From positions 39,821 through 103,820 of the forward strand of contig CAYVTZ010000008.1 of NCBI GenBank assembly GCA_964454685.1: DNA of 64,000 nt, read 5' to 3'. Numbering within the stretch: the stretch's first letter is position 1; each line of letters starts with the position of its first letter. The notes under the pieces were generated by a model that saw only the letters and a list, made by a program, of their open reading frames with translations, did no database searches and was not told the origin of the DNA. Positions 8,441-16,642 of this stretch are shown here, piece by piece. The position numbers and the translations under genes are program-made. This stretch comes from CAYVTZ01 sp964454685 (lineage in GTDB: Bacteria > Bacillota > Clostridia > Christensenellales > Christensenellaceae).

Positions 8441-8482
8441 TATCAGAAAACAGCCGAACCTCTATCACAAAACAGCCGAACC
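8441..8482 (-). repeat. Two tandem 20-base direct repeats upstream of the ROK promoter
   Basis: On the minus strand the unit GGTTCGGCTGTTTTnTGATA occurs at 8482-8463 and again at 8460-8441, with a single variable base and a 22-base period, close to two helical turns. The array ends about ten bases upstream of the -35 box, a position typical of activator sites. Confidence 0.7.
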
Positions 8483-8561
8483 CGTCCGCCGCCAACCGCG
8501 CGACATTTCCCGCCCGAATCTCGAACGTTCCACTTCTTAGCCCTCACGCAAAATATATGGT

Positions 8562-8595
8562 TACTGCCCCGCTTCCGGTTCCAAGCGGGACAGCA
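8562..8595. terminator. Strong hairpin downstream of the SDR gene (putative terminator)
   Basis: A 13-pair stem (TACTGCCCCGCTT at 8562-8574 with AAGCGGGACAGCA at 8583-8595, two wobble pairs on the minus strand) with an eight-base loop. It lies 43 bases after the SDR stop. There is no clean poly-T, only an AT-rich run, so it may be a processing or partial termination site. It separates the importer operon from the ROK operon. Confidence 0.5.
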
Positions 8596-8637
8596 CTCTC
8601 AGCCAAAACACAATCCTGTCATCCCCACCGCAAGCGA

Positions 8638-9411
8638 TCAGAAGCAGGTGAACGCGCCGTCAATCACAAAGTCCGATCCCGTGGTAAAGTCGCTTGCGTC
8701 GCCCGCCAGATAGACGGCAATCGCTTGCAGTTCATCCGGTCTGCCCAAGCGCCCGATTGGCGAAAGGCCGTTCCACTCCGCAATCAACGCCTTGAGGTGC
8801 TCCGCCTCCAAAATCAGATCCGTACCGATGTACCCCGGGCTGATGGAGTTGACGCGCACGCCCTTCTTGGCAAATTCCACCGCCATCGATTTGGTCAGCA
8901 TGATAACACCCGCCTTAGACGCATTGTATGCGCACTGCGGTTGCGGCACATTCACAATGTGTCCGGACATCGAGGCGGTGTTGATGATGGAGCCTCTGCC
9001 CTGCTTAAGCATCACCTTTGCAGCCGCCTGCGAGGTGAGGAATACGCCATTCAAATTAATGTCGATCACCTTTTTAAACTGGTCGTATGTCATCTCATCC
9101 GCTGCCACATTCAGGCAAATGCCTGCATTGCAAAACGCCACATCCAGCTTGCCAAACGCCTTGAGGATTTTATCCATCATCTCGGTTACTTCATCCTCGT
9201 TTGTCACGTCTGTTTGAATCGCAATCGTCTTTACGCCGAGCTTTGCAATCTCGTCTGCCGTTTTCTGCGCTTCGGCAATGTCAAGATCTACAATCGCCAC
9301 ATCGCAGCCGGCCTCCGCAATCGCTTCCGCAATCGCCTTGCCAATGCCGCGTGCACCGCCGGTCACAAACGCCGCCTTGCCATCCAAACGCATTCTTTCT
9401 AAAATTCCCAT
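8638..9411 (-). CDS. SDR-family NAD(P)-dependent oxidoreductase
   Basis: Classical short-chain dehydrogenase of 257 residues. The cofactor motif is VTGGARGIGKAIAEA (TGxxxGIG), followed by NAG (FCNAGICLN), the catalytic Ser in NTASMSGHI, YNASKAG (YxxxK) and the PG motif SPGYIGTDL. The Asp at the end of beta-2 (AIVDLDIAEA) favours NAD over NADP. It is the last gene of the importer operon, after the zinc dehydrogenase, so it probably takes part in oxidation of the imported sugar or polyol. AAGGAA precedes the ATG. Confidence 0.87.
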   Translation of the reverse strand: MGILERMRLDGKAAFVTGGARGIGKAIAEAIAEAGCDVAIVDLDIAEAQKTADEIAKLGVKTIAIQTDVTNEDEVTEMMDKILKAFGKLDVAFCNAGICLNVAADEMTYDQFKKVIDINLNGVFLTSQAAAKVMLKQGRGSIINTASMSGHIVNVPQPQCAYNASKAGVIMLTKSMAVEFAKKGVRVNSISPGYIGTDLILEAEHLKALIAEWNGLSPIGRLGRPDELQAIAVYLAGDASDFTTGSDFVIDGAFTCF

Positions 9412-9513
9412 TTCCTTCAGTCTCCTTTAAAAATTTACTGCAATCACTGTCGTCCTTTTCCAAACGCCGGCCACCAAATTTCCGCCGTACTCTGCGCGCA
9501 AAGCGCGTTCCGC

Positions 9514-10554
9514 TTACAGCGCATCTACATCAATCAAAACTTTCATCGTGGTTTCTCGATTCGCATCAATGTACTCATACGCCTGCTGATATTCTTTGAA
9601 CGCAAAATGCTTGCTGATGAGCGGTTTTAGGTTCACTTTTCCCTCTTCAACGATGCGGATTGCGTCCACATAGTCCTCATGCCGATACATCATGGATGTC
9701 ATCAAATCAATTTCCGAATCGTTCAGTTTCGCCAAATCCACGTTCGCCATACCCGCATATACCGCAATCAGCATGATGATGCTGCCTTTGCGCGCATTTT
9801 GGATCGCTTGACCCATTGTGATATCGTTGCCTGCGCAATCATAGATGATGTCCGCTTTGTCCTTGCCAAAAGCTTCCAGCATCGCTTTGCCAAAATCCAC
9901 GTTTTTGGTGTTAAACACATAGTCTGCGCCGCATTGCTTTGCCAAATCCAGCCGGTAGTCCGAAATATCCGTCACCATCACTTCAGCTGCGCCAAATGCC
10001 TTTAGCGTCTGGCATAGCAGCAGCCCGATCGGGCCTGCTCCCAGCACCGCCAGCTTTTTACCCGCAACCTCTCCCGACCGCCTGCACGCGTGTACCGTCA
10101 CCGCCAAAGGCTCGATCATTGCGCCCTCGTCAAAGGACAGGTTTTCCGGCAGCACTACAACCTTAGAGGCGTCCGCTTCAAAGTATTCACTCGCCGTTCC
10201 AACAGTCTGAAAGCCCATCACTTTGAGTTCCTCACAAAGGTTATATTTCCCGTGTGTGCAAGGATAACACTTCCCGCAGAATACCTGCGGCTCTATCGTC
10301 ACTTTCTGTCCCGGTTCAAACCCGCTTACACCATCGCCCACCGCCACCACTTCGCCGGACACCTCGTGCCCCTGCGTCAACGGATAGCTGACGTATGGAT
10401 GCTGCCCATGATAAACATGGATGTCACTGCCACATACCCCAATGCGCTTAATGCGGATCAGCACCTTACCTTCCGACGCCGCCGGAGTGGGTATCTCTCG
10501 AAATACAATGGTCTTGGGGTCCGTCATTTGCTGTTGAATCATAGTCGCTTTCAT
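9514..10554 (-). CDS. Zinc-dependent medium-chain alcohol/polyol dehydrogenase
   Basis: A 346-residue dehydrogenase with catalytic zinc ligands in CGSDIHVYHGQHP and GHEVSGEVV, a structural zinc cluster CGKCYPCTHGKYNLC, and the Rossmann motif VLGAGPIGLLLCQ. It resembles sorbitol, galactitol or L-threonine type enzymes and lacks a feature fixing the substrate. The start is ATG 10554 (MKATMIQQQ), preceded by GAGGAG; an in-frame GTG at 10584 overlapping the permease stop is less likely. It lies in the importer operon between the permease and SDR genes. Confidence 0.87.
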   Translation of the reverse strand: MKATMIQQQMTDPKTIVFREIPTPAASEGKVLIRIKRIGVCGSDIHVYHGQHPYVSYPLTQGHEVSGEVVAVGDGVSGFEPGQKVTIEPQVFCGKCYPCTHGKYNLCEELKVMGFQTVGTASEYFEADASKVVVLPENLSFDEGAMIEPLAVTVHACRRSGEVAGKKLAVLGAGPIGLLLCQTLKAFGAAEVMVTDISDYRLDLAKQCGADYVFNTKNVDFGKAMLEAFGKDKADIIYDCAGNDITMGQAIQNARKGSIIMLIAVYAGMANVDLAKLNDSEIDLMTSMMYRHEDYVDAIRIVEEGKVNLKPLISKHFAFKEYQQAYEYIDANRETTMKVLIDVDAL

Positions 10555-10580
10555 TATCTTTTCTCCTCGTCCTTTTCGTA

Positions 10581-11531
10581 TCACTTAGACAGCGATTTGC
10601 TGTTCTGCAAGCTGTCAAAGCCCACCGCCAGAATGAGCACAATGCCCTTGACCACCATTTGCATATAGGTATCAATGTTCATCAAAATCATACCATTGGT
10701 CAAGATTCCGATGATCATGGTACCCGCAATGACGTTGGCAATACGCCCGAATCCTCCGCTGACGGATACGCCGCCCAACACCACGCAGGTGATTACGTCA
10801 AATTCAAATCCCTTGCCCGCCGTAGGCTGCGCGGAATTGGTGCGCGAAAGCATCACAACGCCCGCGATACCCGCAAACAAGCCGGACAAGCAGTAAATCC
10901 AAAATTTAACCGAACGCACCTTAATGCCCGAAAGTCTCGAAGCATCCTCGTTGCCGCCTACTGCGTAAAAATACCGCCCGAAGAACGTTTTGTGCAAAAT
11001 AAATGCACCAAGCGCAAAGCATACACCCATAATGATAACAGGCACCGGAACAGGTCCAACATAGCCTTGTCCAATGATCTTAAACGCTTCATTAAATCCA
11101 TAGATGGGAACGCCGCCGCAAATGATATACGCCAAACCCTCAAAAATGATCTGGGTCGCAAAGGTTGCAATGATCGCAGGCATACGCATCCGCGAAATCA
11201 TGAAGCCGTTCAGTGCGCCGATGCCCAGCGCCAGCAGCAAGGATACTATAATCGCCACCGGGATGTTAAACTTCATGTTCACCATTAAATATGCACAGAC
11301 TACGTTCACCAGTGTGATAATCGATCCAATGGAAAGATCGATGCCGCCGATCAAAATAACGAACGTCATACCAACGGCCGCGATGCCAAACATTGAAACC
11401 TGTCTTAGCACAGTAAAAATATTAGATTCCGTCAAAAAGTTTGCGCTTGCGATAGAAAATGCAACAAACAGCGCAATCAGAACCAGCCATATCGCGTTTT
11501 CTTTTACGCGGGGTAAAACTCTCTCTTTCAT
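10581..11531 (-). CDS. ABC sugar transporter permease, RbsC-like
   Basis: Membrane permease of 316 residues with about eight to ten hydrophobic helices, of the ribose/xylose/galactose class. The RbsC-type segment VILIGGIDLSIGSIITL and the cytoplasmic loop GGNEDASRLSGIKVRSVKF (the family AxxxGi coupling loop) are clear. AGGAGG precedes the ATG. It forms one importer with the ATPase and binding protein upstream. The ligand is a monosaccharide or polyol and cannot be fixed by sequence. Confidence 0.9.
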   Translation of the reverse strand: MKERVLPRVKENAIWLVLIALFVAFSIASANFLTESNIFTVLRQVSMFGIAAVGMTFVILIGGIDLSIGSIITLVNVVCAYLMVNMKFNIPVAIIVSLLLALGIGALNGFMISRMRMPAIIATFATQIIFEGLAYIICGGVPIYGFNEAFKIIGQGYVGPVPVPVIIMGVCFALGAFILHKTFFGRYFYAVGGNEDASRLSGIKVRSVKFWIYCLSGLFAGIAGVVMLSRTNSAQPTAGKGFEFDVITCVVLGGVSVSGGFGRIANVIAGTMIIGILTNGMILMNIDTYMQMVVKGIVLILAVGFDSLQNSKSLSK

Positions 11532-11542
11532 TTTCTTCCCTC

Positions 11543-13033
11543 CTAAACGGCAGATGCCATTCTCATGATTGCGTTCTGGTCAAACTCGTCCTTGCTGAGT
11601 TCTCCGGTCATGTGTCCCTCCGCCAAAACAATAATGCGATCAGACATCCCCATCAATTCCTCCATCTCCGAGGAAATCAGCAGAATGCTTTTGCCTTGTT
11701 TCACCAATTCATTCATCAGCACATAAATTTCAAATTTCGCGCCCACATCAATGCCGCGCGTGGGTTCGTCAAAGATAATCAGCTCCGAGTTCGCTGCCAG
11801 CCACTTCCCCAAAATCACCTTTTGCTGGTTGCCGCCGCTCAGGTTTTTCACCAACTGGTTCAGGCTGGGGGTTTTGATGGCAAGGCTCTCTTTGTACTTC
11901 ACCGCCGTCTGCGCCTCCTTGCGGCTGTTGATGACCGATCCCGCAGAAATGCTCTTGTAGGACGGCATATTGATGTTTGTTTTAATGGAAAGGTCCAGCA
12001 ACGCACCGTGGCGTTTACGATCCTCCGGCACCAAAGCGATACCATAGTCAATCGCCTGCCGCGGGCTTTTGGGTGAAATCTCCTTGCCGTTTAAAATGAT
12101 TTTGCCGGATGTCTTTGCCACATCTCCAAAAATCATCTGTGCCAGCTCGGTGCGCCCGGCTCCCACCAAGCCTCCCAGCCCAAGGATCTCCCCTTTGTGT
12201 ACCTTGAGGCTGATGTTGTGGTCTCCGTTGCCGCACACATCGTCCAGTTCCAGCACCACCTCGTCTTGATTGATGCAGCCTTCACGTGGCGGATAGGTCT
12301 CCGTCAGGCTTCGTCCCACCATCAGTTGGATCAGTTCATCCACCGTGGATTCCTTTGTGGTCAGTGTTTTGATATATTCTCCGTCGCGCAGCACCACAAT
12401 GCGGTCGGAAAGCCGGAAAATCTCGTCCAGACGGTGCGAGATATAAATGATGGAAACCCCCTGCGATTTCAGCAGTTCGCACACCTTAAACATGCTTTCC
12501 ACTTCCGCACTCGTCAGCGGCGCGGAAGGCTCATCCATGATCAATACCTTTGCCTTCTGCTTGATTGCTTTCGCAATTTCCACCATCTGCTGATATCCAA
12601 CTGTCAGTTCCCCTGCCATTTTTTTAGGATTGATTTTAATGTTCAGTTGTGCAAAGGCTTTTTCCGCTTCCCGCTCCATCGCCTTCATGTCGATCATAAA
12701 ACCCTTTTTGATCGGATTTCCCAAAAACAAGTTTTCAGCGGCTGAAAGCCCCTTTACATTGTTAAACTCCTGATAAATGATTGCAATTCCGTTCTCCGCT
12801 GCAAGCTGCGGCGTCATGCTGGAAAATCCCTTTCCATTGACGATAATCTTGCCCGACGTCGGAATCACCGCGCCCGAGCAAGTCTTGATCAAAGTCGACT
12901 TCCCCGCTCCATTCTCGCCGATCAGCGCTAGAATCTCTCCCGGTTTCACCTCAAGAGAAACATCCTTCAATGCTTGAACGCCCGGATAAGATTTGGAGAT
13001 ATTCTTCAGTTGTAAAACGTATTCTTCGTTCAT
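11543..13033 (-). CDS. ABC sugar transporter ATP-binding protein, RbsA-like (two nucleotide-binding domains)
   Basis: A 496-residue tandem ATPase of the ribose/galactose class. The first domain has Walker A GENGAGKST and Walker B KVLIMDEPSAPLT. The second has a degenerate P-loop GLVGAGRTEL, signature LSGGNQQKVILGKWL and Walker B ELIIFDEPTRGIDVG. The weak second P-loop is normal in this family. The start is ATG 13033 (MNEEYVLQLKN), with TGAGGT ahead; a longer upstream frame reaches toward the binding-protein gene but adds no conserved sequence. Confidence 0.92.
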   Translation of the reverse strand: MNEEYVLQLKNISKSYPGVQALKDVSLEVKPGEILALIGENGAGKSTLIKTCSGAVIPTSGKIIVNGKGFSSMTPQLAAENGIAIIYQEFNNVKGLSAAENLFLGNPIKKGFMIDMKAMEREAEKAFAQLNIKINPKKMAGELTVGYQQMVEIAKAIKQKAKVLIMDEPSAPLTSAEVESMFKVCELLKSQGVSIIYISHRLDEIFRLSDRIVVLRDGEYIKTLTTKESTVDELIQLMVGRSLTETYPPREGCINQDEVVLELDDVCGNGDHNISLKVHKGEILGLGGLVGAGRTELAQMIFGDVAKTSGKIILNGKEISPKSPRQAIDYGIALVPEDRKRHGALLDLSIKTNINMPSYKSISAGSVINSRKEAQTAVKYKESLAIKTPSLNQLVKNLSGGNQQKVILGKWLAANSELIIFDEPTRGIDVGAKFEIYVLMNELVKQGKSILLISSEMEELMGMSDRIIVLAEGHMTGELSKDEFDQNAIMRMASAV

Positions 13034-13128
13034 AAGACAAACCTCATTCCATCTCACTTTGAGAAGCAGGGCCACCCGTAGGCAGCCCCGATCCATCCAA
13101 TTCTGCAAAAAATTATTTGGATTTTCTC

Positions 13129-14190
13129 TTATTGATAGTCTTTCAGATATTCAGCAGCGTTCGCCGCGTCAATGACGAGCAGCGGTCTAACCAGGTTATG
13201 ATCCGGGAATGATTCGCCCTTCAACAGTTTTTCGTACAGATCTACAACAGCCTCAGCCGTCTTTTTGTTGGAGCCTTCAAAGCCTACCGATGCGCGGCTA
13301 GCTTCGCCATTCACGATGGATTCCAGCTGCTGCTGCGTCGCGTCAGCAGAGAAGATACCCACATTTTCCGGAATCTTGCCGCTGAACTTGGTCATAAACG
13401 CTTCGTTTGCGCCGATGTCGCCGCCGGCACCGATGGAGCATACGATTGTCGTGTCAGGATTTGCCTGCAAAATGGTTTCCATGTTTGCCAGAGCAGCCTG
13501 TGCGTCGATTGCCGGTTGCTGTGCAACGATCTCATATTTCCCTGCAGCCTTTTCTTCCAAAGCTTTCAGGATGCCGTTTTCTCTGTCCAGCAGGATGGGG
13601 GTCTGCGGATAGTTCATCACAGCCACTTTTGCTTTCTGATCTCCGGTATATTTTTCGTTGATGAATTTTGCGGCCGCATCGCCAATGGTATAGCCCAGTT
13701 CCGCATTATCCAGCACCCAGTTCAAATCGGTGTTGGTCATCGCATCGTCCCAGCACATCACTTTGATGCCGGCTTCTCTTGCCTTTTTCAGGTAATCTTC
13801 CAATGCGTTCGGGTCGGAAGGATGTACCATGATCATGTCAACTTTGTTGTTGATGAAGTTTTCAAGCTGCTGGATCTGCGTAGCAGAGTTGTCGTTGCAA
13901 GACAAAATGGTATATTCCCAGCCTTTATCTTTCAACAGTTTTTCCACTTCTCCGAAAACACCGGCCCAATAGCTGTTTTCCAAAGATTGGATCGTGATTC
14001 CAACTTTGTAGTTGCCGTCTGCTGCCGCAGGCGCTTCCGCTGCCGGAGCGTCCGCCGCAGGTGCTTCGGCTGCCGGAGCCTCGGACGCCGGAGCCTCGGA
14101 TGCCGGAGCCGTGCTCGGGGTCATAGAGCAACCCGCAAACAGTGCGCCCATCAACACGACGAGCAGTACGATCGAAATAATTTTTTTCAT
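13129..14190 (-). CDS. Sugar ABC transporter substrate-binding lipoprotein, RbsB-like
   Basis: A 353-residue lipoprotein. The signal MKKIISIVLLVVLMGALFAG ends in a lipobox with Cys21. A flexible Ala/Pro/Glu/Ser linker of about 35 residues built from APASE/APAAE units follows, then a type I periplasmic-binding fold (KVGITIQSLENSYWAGVFG; hinge segments VHPSDPNALEDYLKKA and CWDDAMTNTDLNWV). The linker repeats at DNA level account for the GC-rich tandem pattern at about 14020-14115. AGGAGG precedes the ATG. It is the first gene of the importer operon. Ligand unknown; the class binds ribose, xylose, allose, galactose, inositol and similar sugars. Confidence 0.9.
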   Translation of the reverse strand: MKKIISIVLLVVLMGALFAGCSMTPSTAPASEAPASEAPAAEAPAADAPAAEAPAAADGNYKVGITIQSLENSYWAGVFGEVEKLLKDKGWEYTILSCNDNSATQIQQLENFINNKVDMIMVHPSDPNALEDYLKKAREAGIKVMCWDDAMTNTDLNWVLDNAELGYTIGDAAAKFINEKYTGDQKAKVAVMNYPQTPILLDRENGILKALEEKAAGKYEIVAQQPAIDAQAALANMETILQANPDTTIVCSIGAGGDIGANEAFMTKFSGKIPENVGIFSADATQQQLESIVNGEASRASVGFEGSNKKTAEAVVDLYEKLLKGESFPDHNLVRPLLVIDAANAAEYLKDYQ

Positions 14191-14220
14191 TTTTCTTCCT
14201 CCTGAATATTTTTATTTATG

Positions 14221-14600
14221 GCTTTACCAAACCATAAACCTAAAATTCTCACCATGGTTCTCATCCGTTTTTTGGGTAAACGAATATATCGCATAAAACA
14301 CTTATGTTTTATAAAATTACTGTTTTTTTGTTCTGAAAACTACCCTGCCACAAATCCTGTGTGGCTTACCGCAAACCCTGTTTGTTTTTTCAATGCTGTT
14401 GTTTTGTTGATTCATACTCGACAGTCCCGCGCAGCGAAAAAGTCGTTTGAGTTTCGTTGTGAAATAGGTTTTGTAAAATAGGTTTCAAATCCTATAAGTG
14501 TAGATTACAGTATGTATTTTCATTTGTCAATATATATTTTGAAATTTGATTTATTTTTTTTGAAAACTTCCTCTACTCCATGTGCTTTACCACAAAATCC
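14221..14600 (-). repeat. Degenerate repeated motif in the importer promoter and leader
   Basis: On the plus strand related units appear as GCTTTACCAAACCATAAACC (14221-14240), CCTGCCACAAATCCTG (about 14344-14359), GTGGCTTACCGCAAACCCTG (14361-14380) and GTGCTTTACCACAAAATCCC (14582-14601). They share a GCTTACCrCAAAwCC core. They flank the promoter at 14502-14530, three in the leader and one upstream. This may be a multi-site operator or chance in AT-rich sequence. The remaining AT-rich gene-free bases 14191-14932 show no credible gene. Confidence 0.35.
14502..14530 (-). promoter_or_regulatory. Promoter of the ribose-type importer operon
   Basis: Minus strand: consensus -35 TTGACA at 14530-14525, a 17-base spacer, and -10 TAATCT at 14507-14502. 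Transcription starting near 14495 would give a leader of about 300 bases before the binding-protein ATG at 14190. Confidence 0.75.
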
Positions 14601-14932
14601 CCTTGTGCTACGCGTATTTTCGTCGCTGGCGGTTACCGTTTTTTATCTTATTTTTTCAGTTTTAATCATTTCTTTCATAATTACGAACAAAATCAACAAA
14701 AAATGTGAATCAGTTACACATTATTTGCATCTTCTGTCAATGCTGCGCCGCCTCTTTTCCGATTGCAAAGCATCAACGCTTTGTGTATCCGCTTCATCCC
14801 CCACCCACATTGCCGAATCTTTCAAAATCCTTGCAGTCTCTCACTCTGCTTCGCTTGTCTCACGAATCCACCTGTAAGCGATAACTTTCTTGTCCACCCG
14901 CGTGGCTGGTGCTTGCCGCTTGTTTCAGCAAA

Positions 14933-14968
14933 TAAAAAAGGCTTCCGGTCAATTTGACCCGAAGCCTT
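14933..14968 (-). terminator. Intrinsic terminator of the VOC gene
   Basis: AAGGCTTC-GGTC pairs with GACC-GAAGCCTT around an AAATT-type loop, followed on the minus strand by a run of T residues. It begins six bases past the VOC stop codon. Confidence 0.9.
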
Positions 14969-14973
14969 CGCTG

Positions 14974-15396
14974 CTATTGCTGCGGATTATAGTACAAAAT
15001 ATGCCAGTTTACCCCATACCGATCCTTCACCATGCAATACCACTCGCTAAAGAAAGTCTGTTGCGGCTCTGTATAAACCGTGCCACCCTCTTTGAGCGCT
15101 TCAAACAGACGCGTCACCTCATTTTTGTCATCCACATTGATGGTCGGATTGATATTATCCCCCACCGTAAGCGGCATGCCGGACGGCATATCCATAAACA
15201 TCAGGGTCATACCCCCAACAGGGATTCCGGCGTACATCACGCGATCTTTGTCCGCTTCTGCAACCGGGTGATTCTCGTCCTGCGGCACTTGGGAATACGT
15301 CATCAATCCCTGCACCTCAGTCTGAAACACCTTTGCGTAAAATTCCACGGCTTGACGGCAGTTCCCGTCAAAGTTGATAAACATTTCAATCTGCAT
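14974..15396 (-). CDS. VOC-family protein, PhnB-like (glyoxalase/bleomycin-resistance fold)
   Basis: A 140-residue member of the vicinal-oxygen-chelate superfamily, PhnB/3-demethylubiquinone-methyltransferase-like subgroup. It opens with MQIEMFINFDGNCRQAVEFY and ends with the DRYGVNWHI segment (DpFGh.W.i type). The ATG at 15396 has AGGAG eight bases upstream; an in-frame GTG at 15405 is less well placed. It is a single-gene unit with its own terminator. An extended -10 (TGTTAAAAT on the minus strand near 15450) is a possible promoter. Substrate unknown; such proteins often bind metals or small thiol/antibiotic adducts. Confidence 0.82.
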   Translation of the reverse strand: MQIEMFINFDGNCRQAVEFYAKVFQTEVQGLMTYSQVPQDENHPVAEADKDRVMYAGIPVGGMTLMFMDMPSGMPLTVGDNINPTINVDDKNEVTRLFEALKEGGTVYTEPQQTFFSEWYCMVKDRYGVNWHILYYNPQQ

Positions 15397-15473
15397 CGTT
15401 TCCACTCCTGTCTGTACACATATTTACAGTTTTGCTCTGCAAAGTCATTTTAACACACAAAAAGCAGAAAGTG

Positions 15474-15501
15474 CAATAAAAAACAGCCTTCTTTCGCTGT
15501 T
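15474..15501 (-). terminator. Intrinsic terminator of the galactitol/tagatose-type operon
   Basis: AACAGC (15501-15496 on the minus strand) pairs with GCTGTT (15487-15482) around an eight-base loop, followed by TTTTATT. It lies 140 bases past the last gene of the operon. Confidence 0.8.
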
Positions 15502-15640
15502 CTGCACGTTCCTGCATTGCCGCGCTCGATCCCGCCGGACAGCCGGATGCCGAAAACACATTGTCTCCGGCATCCACGCTCCCCAACTCTTTTTTGCCAG
15601 GTTTGCCAATCCCTACCCTTTTTCAACCCGTAAAAACCCG

Positions 15641-16642
15641 TTACACGATCACGCCGTCCAAATCCCAAAGATCCTCCCAGCCTTGCGCACCTTCCCATAG
15701 GAAAACCTGTCCCTTCACCAAACGGCAGTTGCAGTTTAAGGCATTGATGCGCGCCATCTCCTCCTCCGTCAGCGGGTCCTTGGTCACGCACTCCAAATTA
15801 GAGCGATATTCGCTCTCCCGTACAGAAAAAGGAATGGGTATCTGCCCGCGCTGCGCCGCCCACTTGATGCACACCACCGCAGGATGAATCTTGTGTGCCT
15901 GCGCAATCTCCACGATTTCCGGCAACTGCATGTCCACCACATCATCCTCTGCCATGTCGCGCTCGGGGCGCGTCGGCGATCCAATCGGACAAAACCCGAT
16001 GGGCTGAATGCCCTGCTCCACACAATAGTCAAACAGTTCCTTTTGCTGGAACGCGGGATGCAGCTCCATCTCAATGAGTGACGGACGAACACGGCACTGC
16101 GGCAAAACAGCCTCCAGCTTCGGAATGGTCATGTTCGACATCCCGATGTGCCGCACCAGCCCCATGTCCACCAGCCGCTCCATCTGCCGCCACGTGGCAA
16201 GAAATGCCTCGGCAGAAAACGGCTTGGAGTCCGGATTCCGGCTGTCCCCGTCACATCCCGGCGCGTGATAGTTCGGGAACGGCCAGTGCACAAAGTATGC
16301 GTCAATGTAATCCAGTTGCAAATCCTTGAGCGATTGCGCGCAAGAGACCAACACGTCTCCGCGTCCGTGCATGTCGTTCCACACCTTCGAGGTGATAAAC
16401 AGCTCCTCGCGCTTCACCACACCCTGCGTCATCGCGTCGTGGTACACCTGCCCAATCAAATCTTCGTTGCCATAAACGGAAGCCCCGTCAAACAGCCGAT
16501 ATCCGCATCGGATTGCGCCCGCCACCGCATCCGCCACCTCTTGCGGCGAAAAGCGGTCAGACCCAAAGGTACCCATACCCACGCATGGAACGAGATCTCC
16601 ATTTTGCAGCTTGCGCTGCGGTACTTGCTCAATCATATTCAT
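15641..16642 (-). CDS. Aldo/keto reductase
   Basis: A 333-residue NAD(P)H-dependent reductase of the AKR superfamily. It shows GMGTFGSD near the N-terminus, catalytic Asp and Tyr in GYRLFDGASVYGNED, the Lys in ITSKVWNDM and the His in YFVHWPFPNY. C-terminal cofactor contacts are in IPIPFSVRESEYRSNL. The start overlaps the PfkB-type kinase stop by 14 bases, so the genes are coupled. It is the last gene of the galactitol/tagatose-type operon and could reduce or oxidise a ketose or alditol before phosphorylation. Substrate not determined. Confidence 0.88.
   Translation of the reverse strand: MNMIEQVPQRKLQNGDLVPCVGMGTFGSDRFSPQEVADAVAGAIRCGYRLFDGASVYGNEDLIGQVYHDAMTQGVVKREELFITSKVWNDMHGRGDVLVSCAQSLKDLQLDYIDAYFVHWPFPNYHAPGCDGDSRNPDSKPFSAEAFLATWRQMERLVDMGLVRHIGMSNMTIPKLEAVLPQCRVRPSLIEMELHPAFQQKELFDYCVEQGIQPIGFCPIGSPTRPERDMAEDDVVDMQLPEIVEIAQAHKIHPAVVCIKWAAQRGQIPIPFSVRESEYRSNLECVTKDPLTEEEMARINALNCNCRLVKGQVFLWEGAQGWEDLWDLDGVIV

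Noticed and set aside
14020..14115. GC-rich tandem repeats, at first sight a minisatellite
   Set aside because: They code for the Ala/Pro/Glu/Ser linker of the sugar-binding lipoprotein.
14512..14877. 121-codon plus-strand frame in the AT-rich region
   Set aside because: It lies over the importer promoter, has no ribosome site, and has a low-complexity composition.
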